From positions 43,834,001 to 43,898,000 of the forward strand of contig CM060731.1 of the NCBI GenBank assembly GCA_030704615.1: a stretch of DNA of 64,000 nucleotides, written 5' to 3'. Both the position numbers and the translations under genes were made by a program. Positions within the stretch are counted from its first letter, which is position 1. Each line of letters opens with the position of its first letter. The notes beneath the pieces were generated by a model that made no database searches, was not told the DNA's origin, and saw only the letters and a program-made list of their open reading frames with translations. Source of the stretch: Takakia lepidozioides (lineage: Eukaryota > Streptophyta > Takakiopsida > Takakiales > Takakiaceae). This document shows positions 45,980-57,032 of the stretch, one piece after another.

Positions 45980-47420
45980 TTGCGTTCACAGGGCTACATT
46001 ACATCCGACTCTGAAGTGGAGGCTGAATGTAGTGTAGAGAGTGTTGCAAACGACGTCAATTTGGAGGGACAAGACGGCAATGGGCTACGGGGCCAGATTG
46101 CCCGTGCTGTGCAAGATGCATTTGAAATATCAGATACCCTCCGGGAGAATCCCACACTGCCCAAATGCCCTTCACTTGGACAATGATGAGGCTGTTGAGA
46201 ATGGCGCAAATCCCTCTGAAATGCCTGATGGGGAAAATATGGGCGGAGAAGAAGCAGGCGCGCCAAATGATCTTCACCATGAAAAACTCATGCGAGAGTC
46301 CCAAATCCCCTTATACGATGGGAGCGTTCACAGCCGATTGACTGCCACATTGATGTTGCTCAATTTTGCGCCACTCACAGATGTACCAACGCATTTGTGG
46401 ATGAGTTATTTTCATTGTTGAGGCTGGAGATTTTGCCCAAACAAAACACCTTGCCCAAATCGCAGTATGAGGCCAAAAATATGATCGCCATGATGGGTCT
46501 AGGATACAAACAGATCCATGCCTGTGAGCGTGGATGTGTATGTTTCGTGGAGACCTGGAAAAGGCTGCAAATTGCCCCAAGTGCCACAGTCCTCGATACA
46601 TGGACGGCCGTGGGAAGGTGCCCAAGAAGGTGCTGCGACACTTTCCTCTCATACCTAGATTGAAACGGATGTTCCGAGTTAAGACGCTGGCAGAGCTCAT
46701 GAAGTGGCACAAACAATCATAGAAGTGCAGATGGCATGGTCCGGCATGCTGCAGACAGTAAGGCTTGGTGCCATATTGACAACACATGGCCGGATTTTGC
46801 TTCAGATCCAAGAAATCTGCGTCTTGGATTGGCACTGGATGGGGTCAATCCTTATGGCACAAAATGTGCGAGTTGGTCCACCTGGCCCATCATGGTGCTC
46901 AATTATAATCTACCTCCATGGTTGGTAACGAAGAATTTTTTTGTCATGTTAACACTCCTCATTCCTGAAAGGAATCTGTGACAAGTGAAAATGTGAATGT
47001 TTACCTGCAACCACTAGTGGAGGAGCTAACGACATTGTGGGTGGAGTTGCAGCCGTGGATGTGGCAGCCATTGAAGGAGAGCGGGCTTTTACCATGCGTG
47101 CAGTCCTCATGTGGTCCATACATGACTTCCCCGCCTATGGCTTGTTATCAGGTCAGGTTCACCAAGGGTACTCTGCTTGTCCAACATGTGGACCTCAAGT
47201 CGATCCCAGATATTCCTGATATTCCAGGGGCATCGACGGTATCTTCCCCACAATCATGCCTATAGAAGATCCAGACTTTTAATGGGCGCGAGACATGAGA
47301 CCTGCTCCACATACAGTGACAGCCACCGAAATCAAGGAGCGTGCACGACATTACAAACAATGGATTGATGATGGTGGGACTGTAGGCGCACAGAACGATC
47401 CCTCAAGCTCCATGGCGTAA
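45980..47420 (+). pseudogene. TNP2-type CACTA transposase, decayed
   Basis: The pieces in order are: a leader (VEAECSVESVANDVNLEGQD); LYDGSVHSRLTATLMLLNF; LPKQNTLPKSQYEAKNMI; GLGYKQIHACERGC; CPKCHSPRYMDGRGK; MVRHAADSKAWCHID; LGLALDGVNPYGTKCASWS; MVLNYNLPPWL; and VLMWSIHDFPAYGLLSG. These are the signatures of the Transposase_21 (TNP2) domain that cuts and joins En/Spm ends. At least four frame changes and stops (46,186, 46,421, 46,720, 46,980) break it, so no full transposase is made from this copy. Confidence 0.85.
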
Positions 47421-47632
47421 AACGATTGTCCATTCTGTTTGACTTGCCTTACTGGGAGGTGCGATTACCACACCTGTGTTTTGGGAACATAACAGTGCAT
47501 TGTTTTTCATTGTGCATGATTGTTTGTTTACTGAACCTGTGCTTTTAACATCATTCATGACTACATTGCAATGTGCCTAATTTGTTAGACCACATGGTGT
47601 AGCATCTTATCATCCGCCACACTTTTGATACC

Positions 47633-48650
47633 ATGCATTGCGAGAAGAACGTGACGGAGAACATAATGAAGACTCTTTTCGGGGAAAAGGACACGATGAA
47701 AGTTCGCCGCGATCTGGAATTGCAGGGCATTCGAAAGCCTCTTTGGTTACGACGCCATCCCACCAGAGTGGATACATTGGTAATGCCTGATGCGCCATAT
47801 GTGCTCACAAAACCAGAGCAGCGGGTGTTCCTGGAGATTATCACGAATCTGAAAGTACCCACTGGCTATGCCTCTGCTTTCAAAAAACATGTGGTCAAAC
47901 AAAAGTTGAGCCAATTGAAGTCACATGATTATCACGTGCTAATGCAACAGATCCTCCCACTTGCTCTACGTGGGTTGATGGCGCCTGGGGTTCGCAATGC
48001 CATACTAAGAGTGTCTCGTGTGTTTCGCAAGCTTTGTGCAAAATTGATTGATCCCACCGAGCATGAGGAATTGAAGAAGGAGGTGGCAGTGACTCTTTGT
48101 CTTCTGGAGAAAGAGTTCCCACCCTCATTTTTTGATGTTATGACACATTTACTTATCCACTTGGTGGATGAGCTGGATTTGTGTGGACCTGTAGCTTCTC
48201 GGTGGATGTACCCGGTGGAGAGAGCAATGAAGGATTTTAAAGGGTATGTGCAAAACTTGGCAAAGCCTAAGGTCAGTATGGCGGAGAGCTACGTGATTGA
48301 CGAGGCATTGGGATTTTGTACAGAGTACTTGTCTTCTGTTGATGCTACTAGGCGGAGAGTGTGGGATGCAGGAGAGGAGGAATCAGTGTCGGGCTGGGTG
48401 TTGGAAGGAGTTGTCGACCACGCAGGTTGACCGTCGAATTGTTGCAGCTTGTCCACGACTACGTCATTCACAACCATCCCAGTTTGAGCATTATGTTGGG
48501 GTAAGTGGCAAACGTGAGTGTATGTCACAGCTTCTGGTACCTGCTATGCATGGGTATGCTTTGTATAGGTGTGTGTGCAGTAGTTCTTCCATCGGCTGCA
48601 GGGGTTGCACTAGATAAATTGATGTGGTTGTGCGTGTGTTGGCAGGACCT
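47633..48650 (+). pseudogene. DUF4218 region of the CACTA transposase gene
   Basis: The frame from 47,633 reads DTMHCEKNVTENIMKTLFG-like sequence, then LPLALRGLMAPGVRNAIL, EKEFPPSFFDVMTHLLIHL and RWMYPVERAMKDFKGYV. This is the DUF4218 domain that follows TNP2 in plant CACTA proteins. A frame change near 48,427 precedes LVHDYVIHNHPSL. A GTAAGT donor at about 48,510 and an acceptor at about 48,645 join it in phase to the next exon. Confidence 0.8.
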
Positions 48651-49282
48651 ATGAGGTGGAGAAATCCAGGTTGGAGACTGAAAATGCTGCTAACCAGAAC
48701 AGGATCCGTGCTCTCCCTCACTTTGCAGAATGGCTGGTAAAAGCAGTCCGCCAGCATGTGTCAAGTGTTGCCAACCATGCTACTGATTCAGCCTGCAAGG
48801 AATTGTTGGACATGTCCAAACCCCCATCATTAATCGCAACATCATACAAGAGCATGTCGGCTTATGGAAACCACTTCAAGGTTACTTCAGATGGACTCAA
48901 CAGCCCCTTTGTGACATATGACTCGGGGGTCTCTACTGTTTTCCAGCATGACTGTACTTGCATTTCAGGTGAGCAGGTGGTGGAAAGCGTACGGTATGTG
49001 GGTGTCATAAAGGAGATTTTAGAATTGGATTATGGCTCCACACACACCACGGTGCTATTGTGTTCATGGGTGCGTGCACAACATGTGGGCTCTCAGCCTA
49101 TGTCAATGAAGCAGGATGACTCTGGCTTCACATTGGTGAATTTCTCCCACTTGTTGCCTCCACTTGAACAGCCTTTTGTGCTCCCATCACAGGTCGAGCA
49201 AGTTTTTTTCTCTGAGTGTGTGAATGAACCGAGATGGAACGTGTCTATCTGGCAACGTGACATGACATTTATGTCACTATAG
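48646..49282 (+). CDS. DUF4216 exon of the CACTA transposase gene
   Basis: After the acceptor the exon reads RALPHFAEWLVKAVR (end of DUF4218). The DUF4216 domain follows: VESVRYVGVIKEILELDYG, TTVLLCSWV, GFTLVNFSHLLPP, EQPFVLPSQVEQVFF and RWNVSIWQRD, ending in a stop at 49,282. This exon is intact. It sits 1.4 kb before the right end of the element, as is usual for CACTA transposase genes. Confidence 0.8.
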
Positions 49283-50690
49283 ACTTTGGAACGGCGTGCT
49301 GATTTACACATCAGTTTTGCCTTTGGGTACATTGTTGACAAAGTGCATGTGCCTTCCTGTTTACATTACATAATTGCCCCAGTGATTTTGTGGGTCTTAT
49401 ATTGGGCAGGCTCGTGTTTATGGACCATTGAATACCAGTGGAGTGCTTTTAAGCTTGGTCCCTACTTATCATGTTTGCATTTTTCCCCAAAAGAATCCGG
49501 CAATCCGCATAGATGATGCTTTGGCTGGTTGAATGGGTTCTTTGCGTAGATGCATTTTATGGGCAGTTTCTCTCATGCCCCAGCTAACACCATCTGACTC
49601 ACTTGTACAGTCCCCCATCTGTGAATGGCTCGAGCAGGGTGCAGTACATTCAGCACTACACTGCTGGTGCCCTGCAGGTGTTCCATGCCTTGCACCACAT
49701 CATTATTTCCTGATGTCATCCTGCTGTTGTTCTAGCTTGGGGCAGGTCATTGGGGATATGTACATTAGAGAGAAGAACATGAGCTGTTATCTCAGTTGTT
49801 TTATCATACAAGAAGCTTTCTTCATGGGCTCTCCCATTCTTAGAACACCCCCCATGGCAAAGTGGGGATCGAACAGCCCGTATTGCGAAGCTTCTATTCC
49901 AGTACCACACGGCGTGGAGCTCCGGGACGGCCTGCTACAGCGCAGATTGCACAAGGCAATATGTTAGAGTGTCTTGGATTTCATATTTTGTTGGTGTTCT
50001 TGGTCACTGGTCAAAGACTTTTGTTGAGCAATGTTTTGCATCACTGTCATGAGTGAAATCTATGATTTGCATGAATTTGCCTATCCCCTGAATGCATCAT
50101 TTGTTCGTCTGTCATTCCGCAGTATGAGGCTTGTTTTTTATGTTGTCCGCGATCAACAAACACTAAAATGCACGTCGCCATTTGAACGTAACGTCACAAA
50201 CAGATGCGGTTCCAGATCGCCTCTCTAGCATGTTGGCTTCACGTTCCATTCTTCTCCACAAAGCGCAAACGGCCTACTAATCTGCTTCGTGTGCAACCGT
50301 TCCCTTCACTTGCATCCCCCGCACCACAATATCAAAACCACTTAACCAATCATATGTAGACACCTCATAAGTTGTTCCATGTCACAGACTCTCCATGTCA
50401 TCACGACATGTGATGATCTGGCATAATGCATTAGAGTGGCAGTGATGAAGTCATATGTCCGTCTAGCAATATGCACACGTCATTCTAGTATGGGCATGAC
50501 CCTGACTGGTAGTCATATCCGCCATGGCAATATTCCTGGTCAAAGGGTGTTTGACCTGTGTTGCGCAAAGTTCGGAGTCATACAGTCGCATAAATGGCTT
50601 CGTCGTGATCTATGTTATGACTTCAAAAGGCATTTACGACTGCAAATGGCATATCTGCCACAAATTTGTCGTGACTGCGCACCCATGGGA
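49283..50690. other. CACTA 3' and right subterminal region
   Basis: Short frames only, none with motifs. From about 50,395, GTCATAT, AGTCATGAC and related short motifs repeat in both orientations, as in the left subterminal region but without its CACGTG cluster. Confidence 0.6.
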
Positions 50691-50718
50691 GTCATAAAAG
50701 CCGCAATCTGTTGTAGTG
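50691..50718 (-). repeat. CACTA right terminal inverted repeat
   Basis: It reads CACTACAACAGATTGCGGCT on the minus strand, with the canonical CACTA end kept. Confidence 0.88.
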
Positions 50719-50721
50719 TAG

Positions 50722-51850
50722 TCATGACTAATATTTAGGGATCTGCCATCTTACCGGTCCTGTAGTCTCATTTTTCTCAATTTTTAGCAATGCCGCTACT
50801 CTAACCCTTACTTTCTTCTAGCTACGGCACCCGCCATGGCGCGAGCTCCAACTCGTCGCGCAGCTACGCAGCTGCCTTGCTGCTCTTCTTCCTTCTACCT
50901 GCTCAGAAAGATCAACCTCTTTTCAAAGCTCCGTTTTAGCTATCTTTCCATAGTTCTCTCCTGTTGTTTTCTTATCCTCTTGTTTTCAATGGCTGTTCAC
51001 AATCGGCTATCCACCCGTCTGCATGCTCAACCCGCGTCCCAGGAGTCCTCTGTGTGCTACGACACCAAGCTACTCAGTTGGGATATCTCCCATCCCCCCT
51101 CTCTGTATCAAGCTTGGAGCCCAGCTTCGATTGATCTCCCTAAGGCGACACATCTTTACCATCGACCAGTTCAGGTTGCCAGCGAGCTCTATAGTGTGTC
51201 CTGGAAGACCTCGGGGCGCCTCACCCTTCAGCACCCAATGACAATCTGTACTCACAACGGGGAGGTTACTACCGCCCCCACGCACAACATATTCATTATC
51301 CCAAGTGGCGATCTTGAAAGTATGAGGGTTCTTTGCCCTTATGGTTCCTCCCACCGATTGCATGTCGGCAGTTTCACAACCTTTATGTTTCACTGCTATC
51401 ACTTTGAATGCGGGGTGACTTCTTTTCATTACGGACTACTCCACCGCTGCTGCCTCCGCTTCAGGACTATCGCAGCCCCCGGAGGCAAGCATACAGACAA
51501 CACTTCAGGGTTACATTGCATGCCCACGCAGCTGAGAGCGCGCTTTTCTTGCACCGAGTGCTACCTACTTTTTGGCTCACGACAGCACCTTGGCAAGCTC
51601 GGAGGCTTCACCCCTATCTCTTGCGCCCTTTTGACCTTCAACCGACGAATCTGACTTCAAAGGCTACCCGCGTGAGGAGTTGGAGCTCGATCACCGTAGC
51701 TTCCCTCACCTCACACCACCTCCAACTAGCTACATGCCGTAATACCAAGGCAACATCCCAACAACAGGTCTTCACTCCTTCTTTGTTATGGGCCCATTAC
51801 GGATGTTTCAGGAGCTCCCCTACTTATAAACGACTCCTAATTACCAAGAA
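50722..51850 (+). other. LINE 5' region with an uncharacterised open frame
   Basis: This is the right flank of the CACTA element, so it belongs to the LINE insert. A 272-aa frame (50,836-51,654) begins at ATG after a CCGCC context and has a hydrophobic segment (LSIVLSCCFLILLF), then no recognisable domain. A second overlapping frame (from 51,408) runs straight into the PPR array. It may be a 5' UTR, a degenerate ORF1 or captured DNA. Confidence 0.35.
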
Positions 51851-51851
51851 C

Positions 51852-53021
51852 GCTGGAATTGTACCAACTTTCACTCTGAACAATACCCTGGTGGACTTGT
51901 ATGCAAAATGTGGGTGCATCGAGGATGCACAGGGAATGTTTGACATTATGGCTAAACAAGATACGGTGTCGTGGAATGCGAGGCTTGAAGAATCTGCTGC
52001 AGCTGTACCAAATGTCATTCTGCACACTACCCTGGCAGATTTGGACAAGGGCAATGAGGCCCATGGCGACATCTACAGAGCTGGAATTGTACCAACTGTT
52101 ACTCTGAACAATACCCTTGCGGACATGTATGCAAAATGCGGGTGCATCGTGGATGCAAAGGGAGTGTTTGACACTATGGCTGAACGAGATATGGTATCGT
52201 GGAATGTGATGCTTAAAGATTTTGCTGTAGTTGTACCAAATGTCACTCTGCACACTGCCCTGGCAGACCTGGAAATGGGCAACGAGGTCCATGGAGACAT
52301 CTTCAGAGCTGGAATTGTACCAACTGTCATGCTGAATAATACCCTGATGGACATGTATGCAAAATGTGGATGCATCGAGGATGCAAAGGGAATGTTTGAC
52401 TCTATGGCTGAACGTGATTTGGTGTCGTGGAATGTGATGCCTGCAGGTGTTGCTGTAGTTGTACCAAATGTCACTCTACACCCTGCCCTGGCAGATCTGG
52501 GAAAGGGCAAAGAGGTCCATGGCGACATCTTCAGAGCTGAAATTGTACCAACTGTCACTCTGTTGGTGGACATGTATGCAAAATGTGGGTGCATCGAGGA
52601 TGCAAAGGGAGTGTTTGACACTATGGCTGAACGTGATCTGGTGTCGTGGAATGCGGTGCGTGCAGGTGTTGCTGTCACTGTACCAAATGTCACTCTACAC
52701 ACTGCCCTGGCCGATCTGGGAAAGGGCAAAGAGGCCCACGACGACATCTTCAGAGCTGAAATTGTGCCAACTGTCACTCTGAACAATACCCTGGTGGACA
52801 TGTATACAAAATGTGGGTGCATCGAGGATGCTAAGGGAGTGTTTGACACTATGGCTAAACGCGATTTGGTGCCGTGGAATGCGATGCTTGCAGGTGGTGC
52901 TGTAGTTGTTCCAAATGCCACTCTACACACTGCCCTGGCAGATCTGGGAAAGGGCAAAGTGGTCCATGGCGACATCTTCAGAGCTGGTGCGCTAGAAAAT
53001 AGAAGCAATATTATCAAATGA
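51852..53021 (+). repeat. 228-bp tandem array encoding PPR modules in one open frame
   Basis: Units start at 51,852, 52,080, 52,308, 52,536 and 52,755 (the fourth is 219 bp by a 9-bp in-frame deletion), with a partial unit from 52,983. Each encodes 76 aa: GIVPTVTLNNTLVDMYAKCG, IEDAKGVFDTMAERDLVSWN, then VPNVTLHTALADLGKGKEVH. All units stay in frame with each other inside one 537-codon frame (51,408-53,021). The unit combines two PPR-like helical hairpins but drops the long spacer of normal PLS triplets. Near identity of units suggests recent amplification. Confidence 0.85.
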
Positions 53022-53500
53022 TTTGGCTGGCCTGAGCTAACGACCGCCCGGGTGAATTATGGTATCGTGGGTACATTAAGGATTAATGACTCTCTCAATC
53101 GAGAACATCAACTCTCATCAAGTCAACTCAATCAACTTCACAGTCATGACGTCAACTCATGGACGAGACCCATTCTTCATCCAAAAATAGCGCGTGGATG
53201 AGCTAGTGAGGGTGAGATGGATGGATGATGGTGAGGTGCATGAAGCAGTTTGGATGAGGCAGGATACAACGGCCGTTCAACGGCGGCGGCCTGATCCCTC
53301 GTCTCAGGGATCTCTCTCTCTCTCTCTCTTTTCTTTCACTCTCTCATTTTAATTGGTGTCTACAAGACTGAAAGTAAAGACATAGAAAATGGCAACTGAT
53401 GAACAAGTCGCAAGCGAGAATAAAGATCTCAACGGAGATGACAAAATGGGGGAGCAAGTTGTTGGCGGATGATGAAGAAAATGAGGGGTTTATGATAAAT
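53022..53500. other. Spacer between the PPR arrays
   Basis: Non-coding stretch with several GGATGA/CATCC-type short repeats and a TC microsatellite at about 53,309-53,345. No gene or transposon end is recognised. Confidence 0.5.
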
Positions 53501-53501
53501 A

Positions 53502-54220
53502 ATGAGAGGACTCAGTATGTGTACCACTCTTCCAGCCGTGGGAAAGGACAAATGTGTCCATGCTGACATAATCAAAGCTGGAATCTCACTTGATATCAGT
53601 CTGAAAACTGCCCTTGCTGATATGTATGCCAGTGCTCACCAGCTCCACCTGGAGGCTCAACCTCTTGTCATTGATTCTCATTATGCTTATGGCCCTCTAA
53701 GCAAAGATCTTCTTGCTGATTTATCCCTGCTTCTGCACCAGAAGCGGCAGGCCAGGTTGAATGGCCATGTCAAAGCTGGAATTGTTGTGGAGACCTATGA
53801 TCAAATGATGGGGGAAGGGGTGCAGCCCAACCACATCACGTGTGTGTGCATTTGCCATGCTTGTGCAAGCTTGGCAGCCCTGGAGAAGCGCAAAGATGTG
53901 CATGTTGACATCATCAAAGTTGGAGTGGTACCAAATGTTGTCTCCAGCCTCAAATTTGCACATAAGCTGCCAGGTATGTACACGTTCCCTGAATCATGTT
54001 GTTATCATCAAAGCTGGCATTATGCAAAATGTCAATCTGAAGACTGCCCTCTCTACCATGTATGCCAAATGCGGGAGCTTGAATGATGCAAGCCATGTGT
54101 TTGATGACACGCTTAAACAAGCTGGGTTCTCATGGAGTACAATGATAGCTGGATATGCTGAAAATGGATGCGGTACAATGGCTTTCTTGAACTCACGTCA
54201 TTGGAGGCCCTTGATAGAAT
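53502..54220 (+). pseudogene. PPR gene fragment
   Basis: PPR blocks in shifting frames: VHADIIKAGISLDISLKTAL, ETYDQMMGEGVQPNHITCV, CHACASLAALEKRKDVHVD, and from another frame VNLKTALSTMYAKCGSLNDA and GFSWSTMIAGYAENGCG. A short block (ATTCTCATTATGCTTATGGC) near 53,673 recurs near 54,343. There are frame changes and no E/DYW tail, so it is a relic. Confidence 0.75.
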
Positions 54221-54899
54221 TTCTTACAACTTATGAGCTCGATCACAGGAAGCTGATGGGGCAGCTACTTGATCGTGGTGTTATATTGAGAGATGGCAGG
54301 AACTCAGTTCTACCCATCATGTTCCATGTATGTCCCTCCCCAGGTTCTCATTATGCTTATGGCCTCTTGCTATGCATAACTGTTGCCTATACAATGCAAC
54401 CTCCCCCTCCTCTGTTTTCTGCCCCAGAGACCTATGCCCTGAATGCTGGCAATGAGGCCCTTTTAAATACACATAGCCAGGATTATGAACAGCCAGCCAC
54501 ATTACGCAGCCATACAAGCCCTTACTGGGATATGACTCGACCAGTCTTGTACGAGCACATTCTTGCTAAGGTAGGCTCCTGGCGAAAAGAACCTGGACAG
54601 GTCATGGTCGCATGCCATGCTAGTGCAAAAGACTGTGATATGAGCGGGGTTTGTGTCATCAAAATCTGCCTCCACATTCGAGACACCATCTCCAGCATTT
54701 GTCAAGACCTACCTAAACCCAAGGCTGCAAAAAGGTGGCCCAACTTACTGAAGAAGGAGGCCGGGCCACTGATCGGCCTTTGTCTATGATGAGAGCAAGG
54801 ATTCAAGCAATGAAGCAGTAGCATAAAGATCAAATATGCCACAGATCCGGACTGGGAGAGGTAGTTTGGAGAAGTGGGAGGGTAATTGCCCTGATCACG

Positions 54900-55640
54900 G
54901 TGCCGGCCATTTATGCCCCTATGTGTTGGATATATCAGCCAACACGTGACTACCTACATGTAACTCTCCATCATGCACCAACACCGCAAGTCAGACCATC
55001 CAGGAAAGTCACCTTACACGCTCTGTGTGCTGCCAACTTTACCACCCACTCCTATTGTCGAATGCCACTGTATGTGCTTGATACTTATAACATGAAATCT
55101 CAAACTCCACCTATGTTCCAGGAGCCTATACCTCCAATGCTGACATTATCCTGTCGACATCTGATACGACAACTATTGTTGTATGCGTCTGTGCAGCCGA
55201 CCACTTCTGCCACCAAGTGTTGCAAATATCCGCCAACAATCACCAATATGCCTACAATCTCCAGCCTGCACCAACACAAGGACATGCATCCAGGGAAGTG
55301 ACCTTAAATGCTCCAGTTGCTCCCTACTATAGATGTCAACTGTTGTTGTTCGTACTTAATACTGGTCCCATGAAATCTCACACTGCACATCTCTATGTCC
55401 TACGAACCTACACCCTCAATGCTGCCATCATCTTGTCAACTACTGGCTCCCTTTCCCTTCGCTTGAGAGAAAGCTACAATACTACCATCTACCCTAATTT
55501 ATGGTGCATTGTAAGGATGTCTGTACTGCAGCCCGCATGTGGATCACAAACCCCCGCCAACAATCAATTTCTGTTGCAAGCTGCTAGCCCCCTTCGACTT
55601 TGCCGATTGGAGTCCCTGCCTACCACCTTGCTCGTGTACT
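54900..55640. repeat. Diverged tandem repeat, about 290-bp unit, two copies
   Basis: The blocks GCACCAACAC, CCAGG(A/G)AAGT, GACCTTA and ATGAAATCTCA recur at about 54,966 and 55,258 and onward, with moderate divergence. It lies in the LINE 5' region upstream of the 2A-like ORF. Confidence 0.5.
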
Positions 55641-56566
55641 TCCCCGACTTGATGCGCTCCCTCACAGGCGCCAACCTACTGCGAAGCCCTGCGGCTCAAT
55701 TTTGCTGCACCGACCACCTATCAGATCATAGGCTTGTTAGATATTGAGCTACTGTTATCACTAGCTTATGTTGTAATTCCTGAGCACCCCCTCTGCTCAC
55801 ATTTATTCTTTCAATATGCCACAGCAAAGTCTTGGCCTCTCATCGTATCACAACGCTATACCCTTATTGGCTTCACTCACAAATCTCCATCTCTCATCCT
55901 CCACAACTTTAGACTCATCTTGTACTATATTTTTTCCAAATAAGCCCCCAACAAAGCTTCTCCATCTCATCGCAAAACGCCCCCTCAAGTGTCATATATC
56001 TGCCATATCTACACCCTCACATTTTCAGCCCCCTACCTCATCAATTCTTGTGATATCAAATCAATCACACGGTCTCTTCATCACCCCCTCTAGCATCCTA
56101 TTCCTGACAGCCATTTCTCCTCAACCTTCCCACCCTCTCAGCTGCCAAGCATCTACCACAATCCAGATCCACTTACCATCACCCAACCCTGCCACCACTC
56201 CACACTGTACCTCTATCCCACTATCTATATCAAGGCCCGCCGAACTCATTCATCCATGGATGTTGTCCACTTATCCTCTTTCCCCCACTCTAGTTAATTA
56301 TATACTCTCTACCCACCATACACCCATATTAAATTTTTATCCCCATCATGAGAGCTCATGTACAACAAACCTCCTTCATGACCCCTAGGCGAACCCACAC
56401 ACTAACCACAGGCAATACCTTCCCCCCACACACACAAGCAACTAGCTCCACTAGTACCCACTATGCTAACACCAACTCTACCCCCCTCATACACTTTCTC
56501 CACAACTATCCCCCATGCACCCCCACCCCTCACCTCCTCAAAATCACAATTTAACCCACTGCCCAC
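55640..56566. other. C-rich LINE sequence before the 2A-like ORF
   Basis: The plus strand is strongly depleted in G and rich in C and A, a composition shared with the rest of the LINE to its 3' end. No domain is recognised in the frames here. Confidence 0.45.
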
Positions 56567-56911
56567 ATGGACGATATCACCAGAAACCCCTTGCAAAAAC
56601 ATTCCTCTCATCACCCACCATCCCACTTTGAGTCCTATCTACTTGCCTATGAAACGCTTACACTACTTCGCTGCGGCGACATCCACCAAAACCCAGGCCC
56701 CTATACCATCACTAACATCATCAACAAGCTTCCAAAGGATCATAAAGACAAATATGAATTATACTTCCAAACAGACACTATCACGCTTGTGCCTGCATAT
56801 CAACACCTTAGTGACCACTTCTCTCCATTTCTCCAACCCCTCCCAATAACCGTAAACCCACGCACCCAATTGCCACCTTTGGGCTCCCTACTTGCGAACA
56901 CCCATCCCTAG
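56567..56911 (+). CDS. LINE N-terminal ORF with 2A-like peptide
   Basis: A 114-aa frame. Residues 28-45 read YETLTLLRCGDIHQNPGP, which fits the 2A-like ribosome-skipping motif that ends in NPGP and is found near the N-terminus of several non-LTR retrotransposon proteins (often GDIHPNPGP). The canonical D-x-E-x-NPGP has His in place of Glu here, as in many LINE variants, so skipping may be weak. A TAG ends the frame at 56,909-56,911. The endonuclease resumes at 57,033 in another frame, so the original reading frame is broken. Confidence 0.7.
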   Translation: MDDITRNPLQKHSSHHPPSHFESYLLAYETLTLLRCGDIHQNPGPYTITNIINKLPKDHKDKYELYFQTDTITLVPAYQHLSDHFSPFLQPLPITVNPRTQLPPLGSLLANTHP

Positions 56912-57032
56912 TCACTGCCACCCATAAACTTAGCACATACCCCCAACACCTACTACTCTCACTAATCGTTGTCATTTCTCCAATCCCTCAATATGCAATG
57001 ACTACTTTAGAACCCAACCAGACATACACAGT

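Larger units (their letters stand above)
38866..50718. mobile_element. CACTA (En/Spm) DNA transposon, 11.85 kb
   Basis: The left end CACAACAACAGATTGCGGCT and the reverse complement of the right end CACTACAACAGATTGCGGCT form a terminal inverted repeat of about 28 bp with four mismatches. A TAG trinucleotide flanks both ends (38,863-38,865 and 50,719-50,721), the 3-bp duplication expected for CACTA. Inside are TNP1-like, Transposase_24-like, TNP2, DUF4218 and DUF4216 coding regions and an FCP1/NIF-like domain. A LINE fragment (43,155-43,790) is inserted into one of its introns. Several frames are broken, so the copy is probably non-autonomous. Confidence 0.88.

Noticed and set aside
50836-51654. 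A 272-aa membrane protein gene
   Set aside because: It has one hydrophobic stretch but no family signal. It lies within the LINE 5' region and overlaps another frame, so it is reported only as an uncharacterised open frame.
51408-53021. A 537-aa functional PPR protein
   Set aside because: It lacks an organelle-targeting start that joins sensibly to the repeats and any E/DYW tail. The repeats are a young tandem array inside a retrotransposon insert and the upstream frame is low-complexity.
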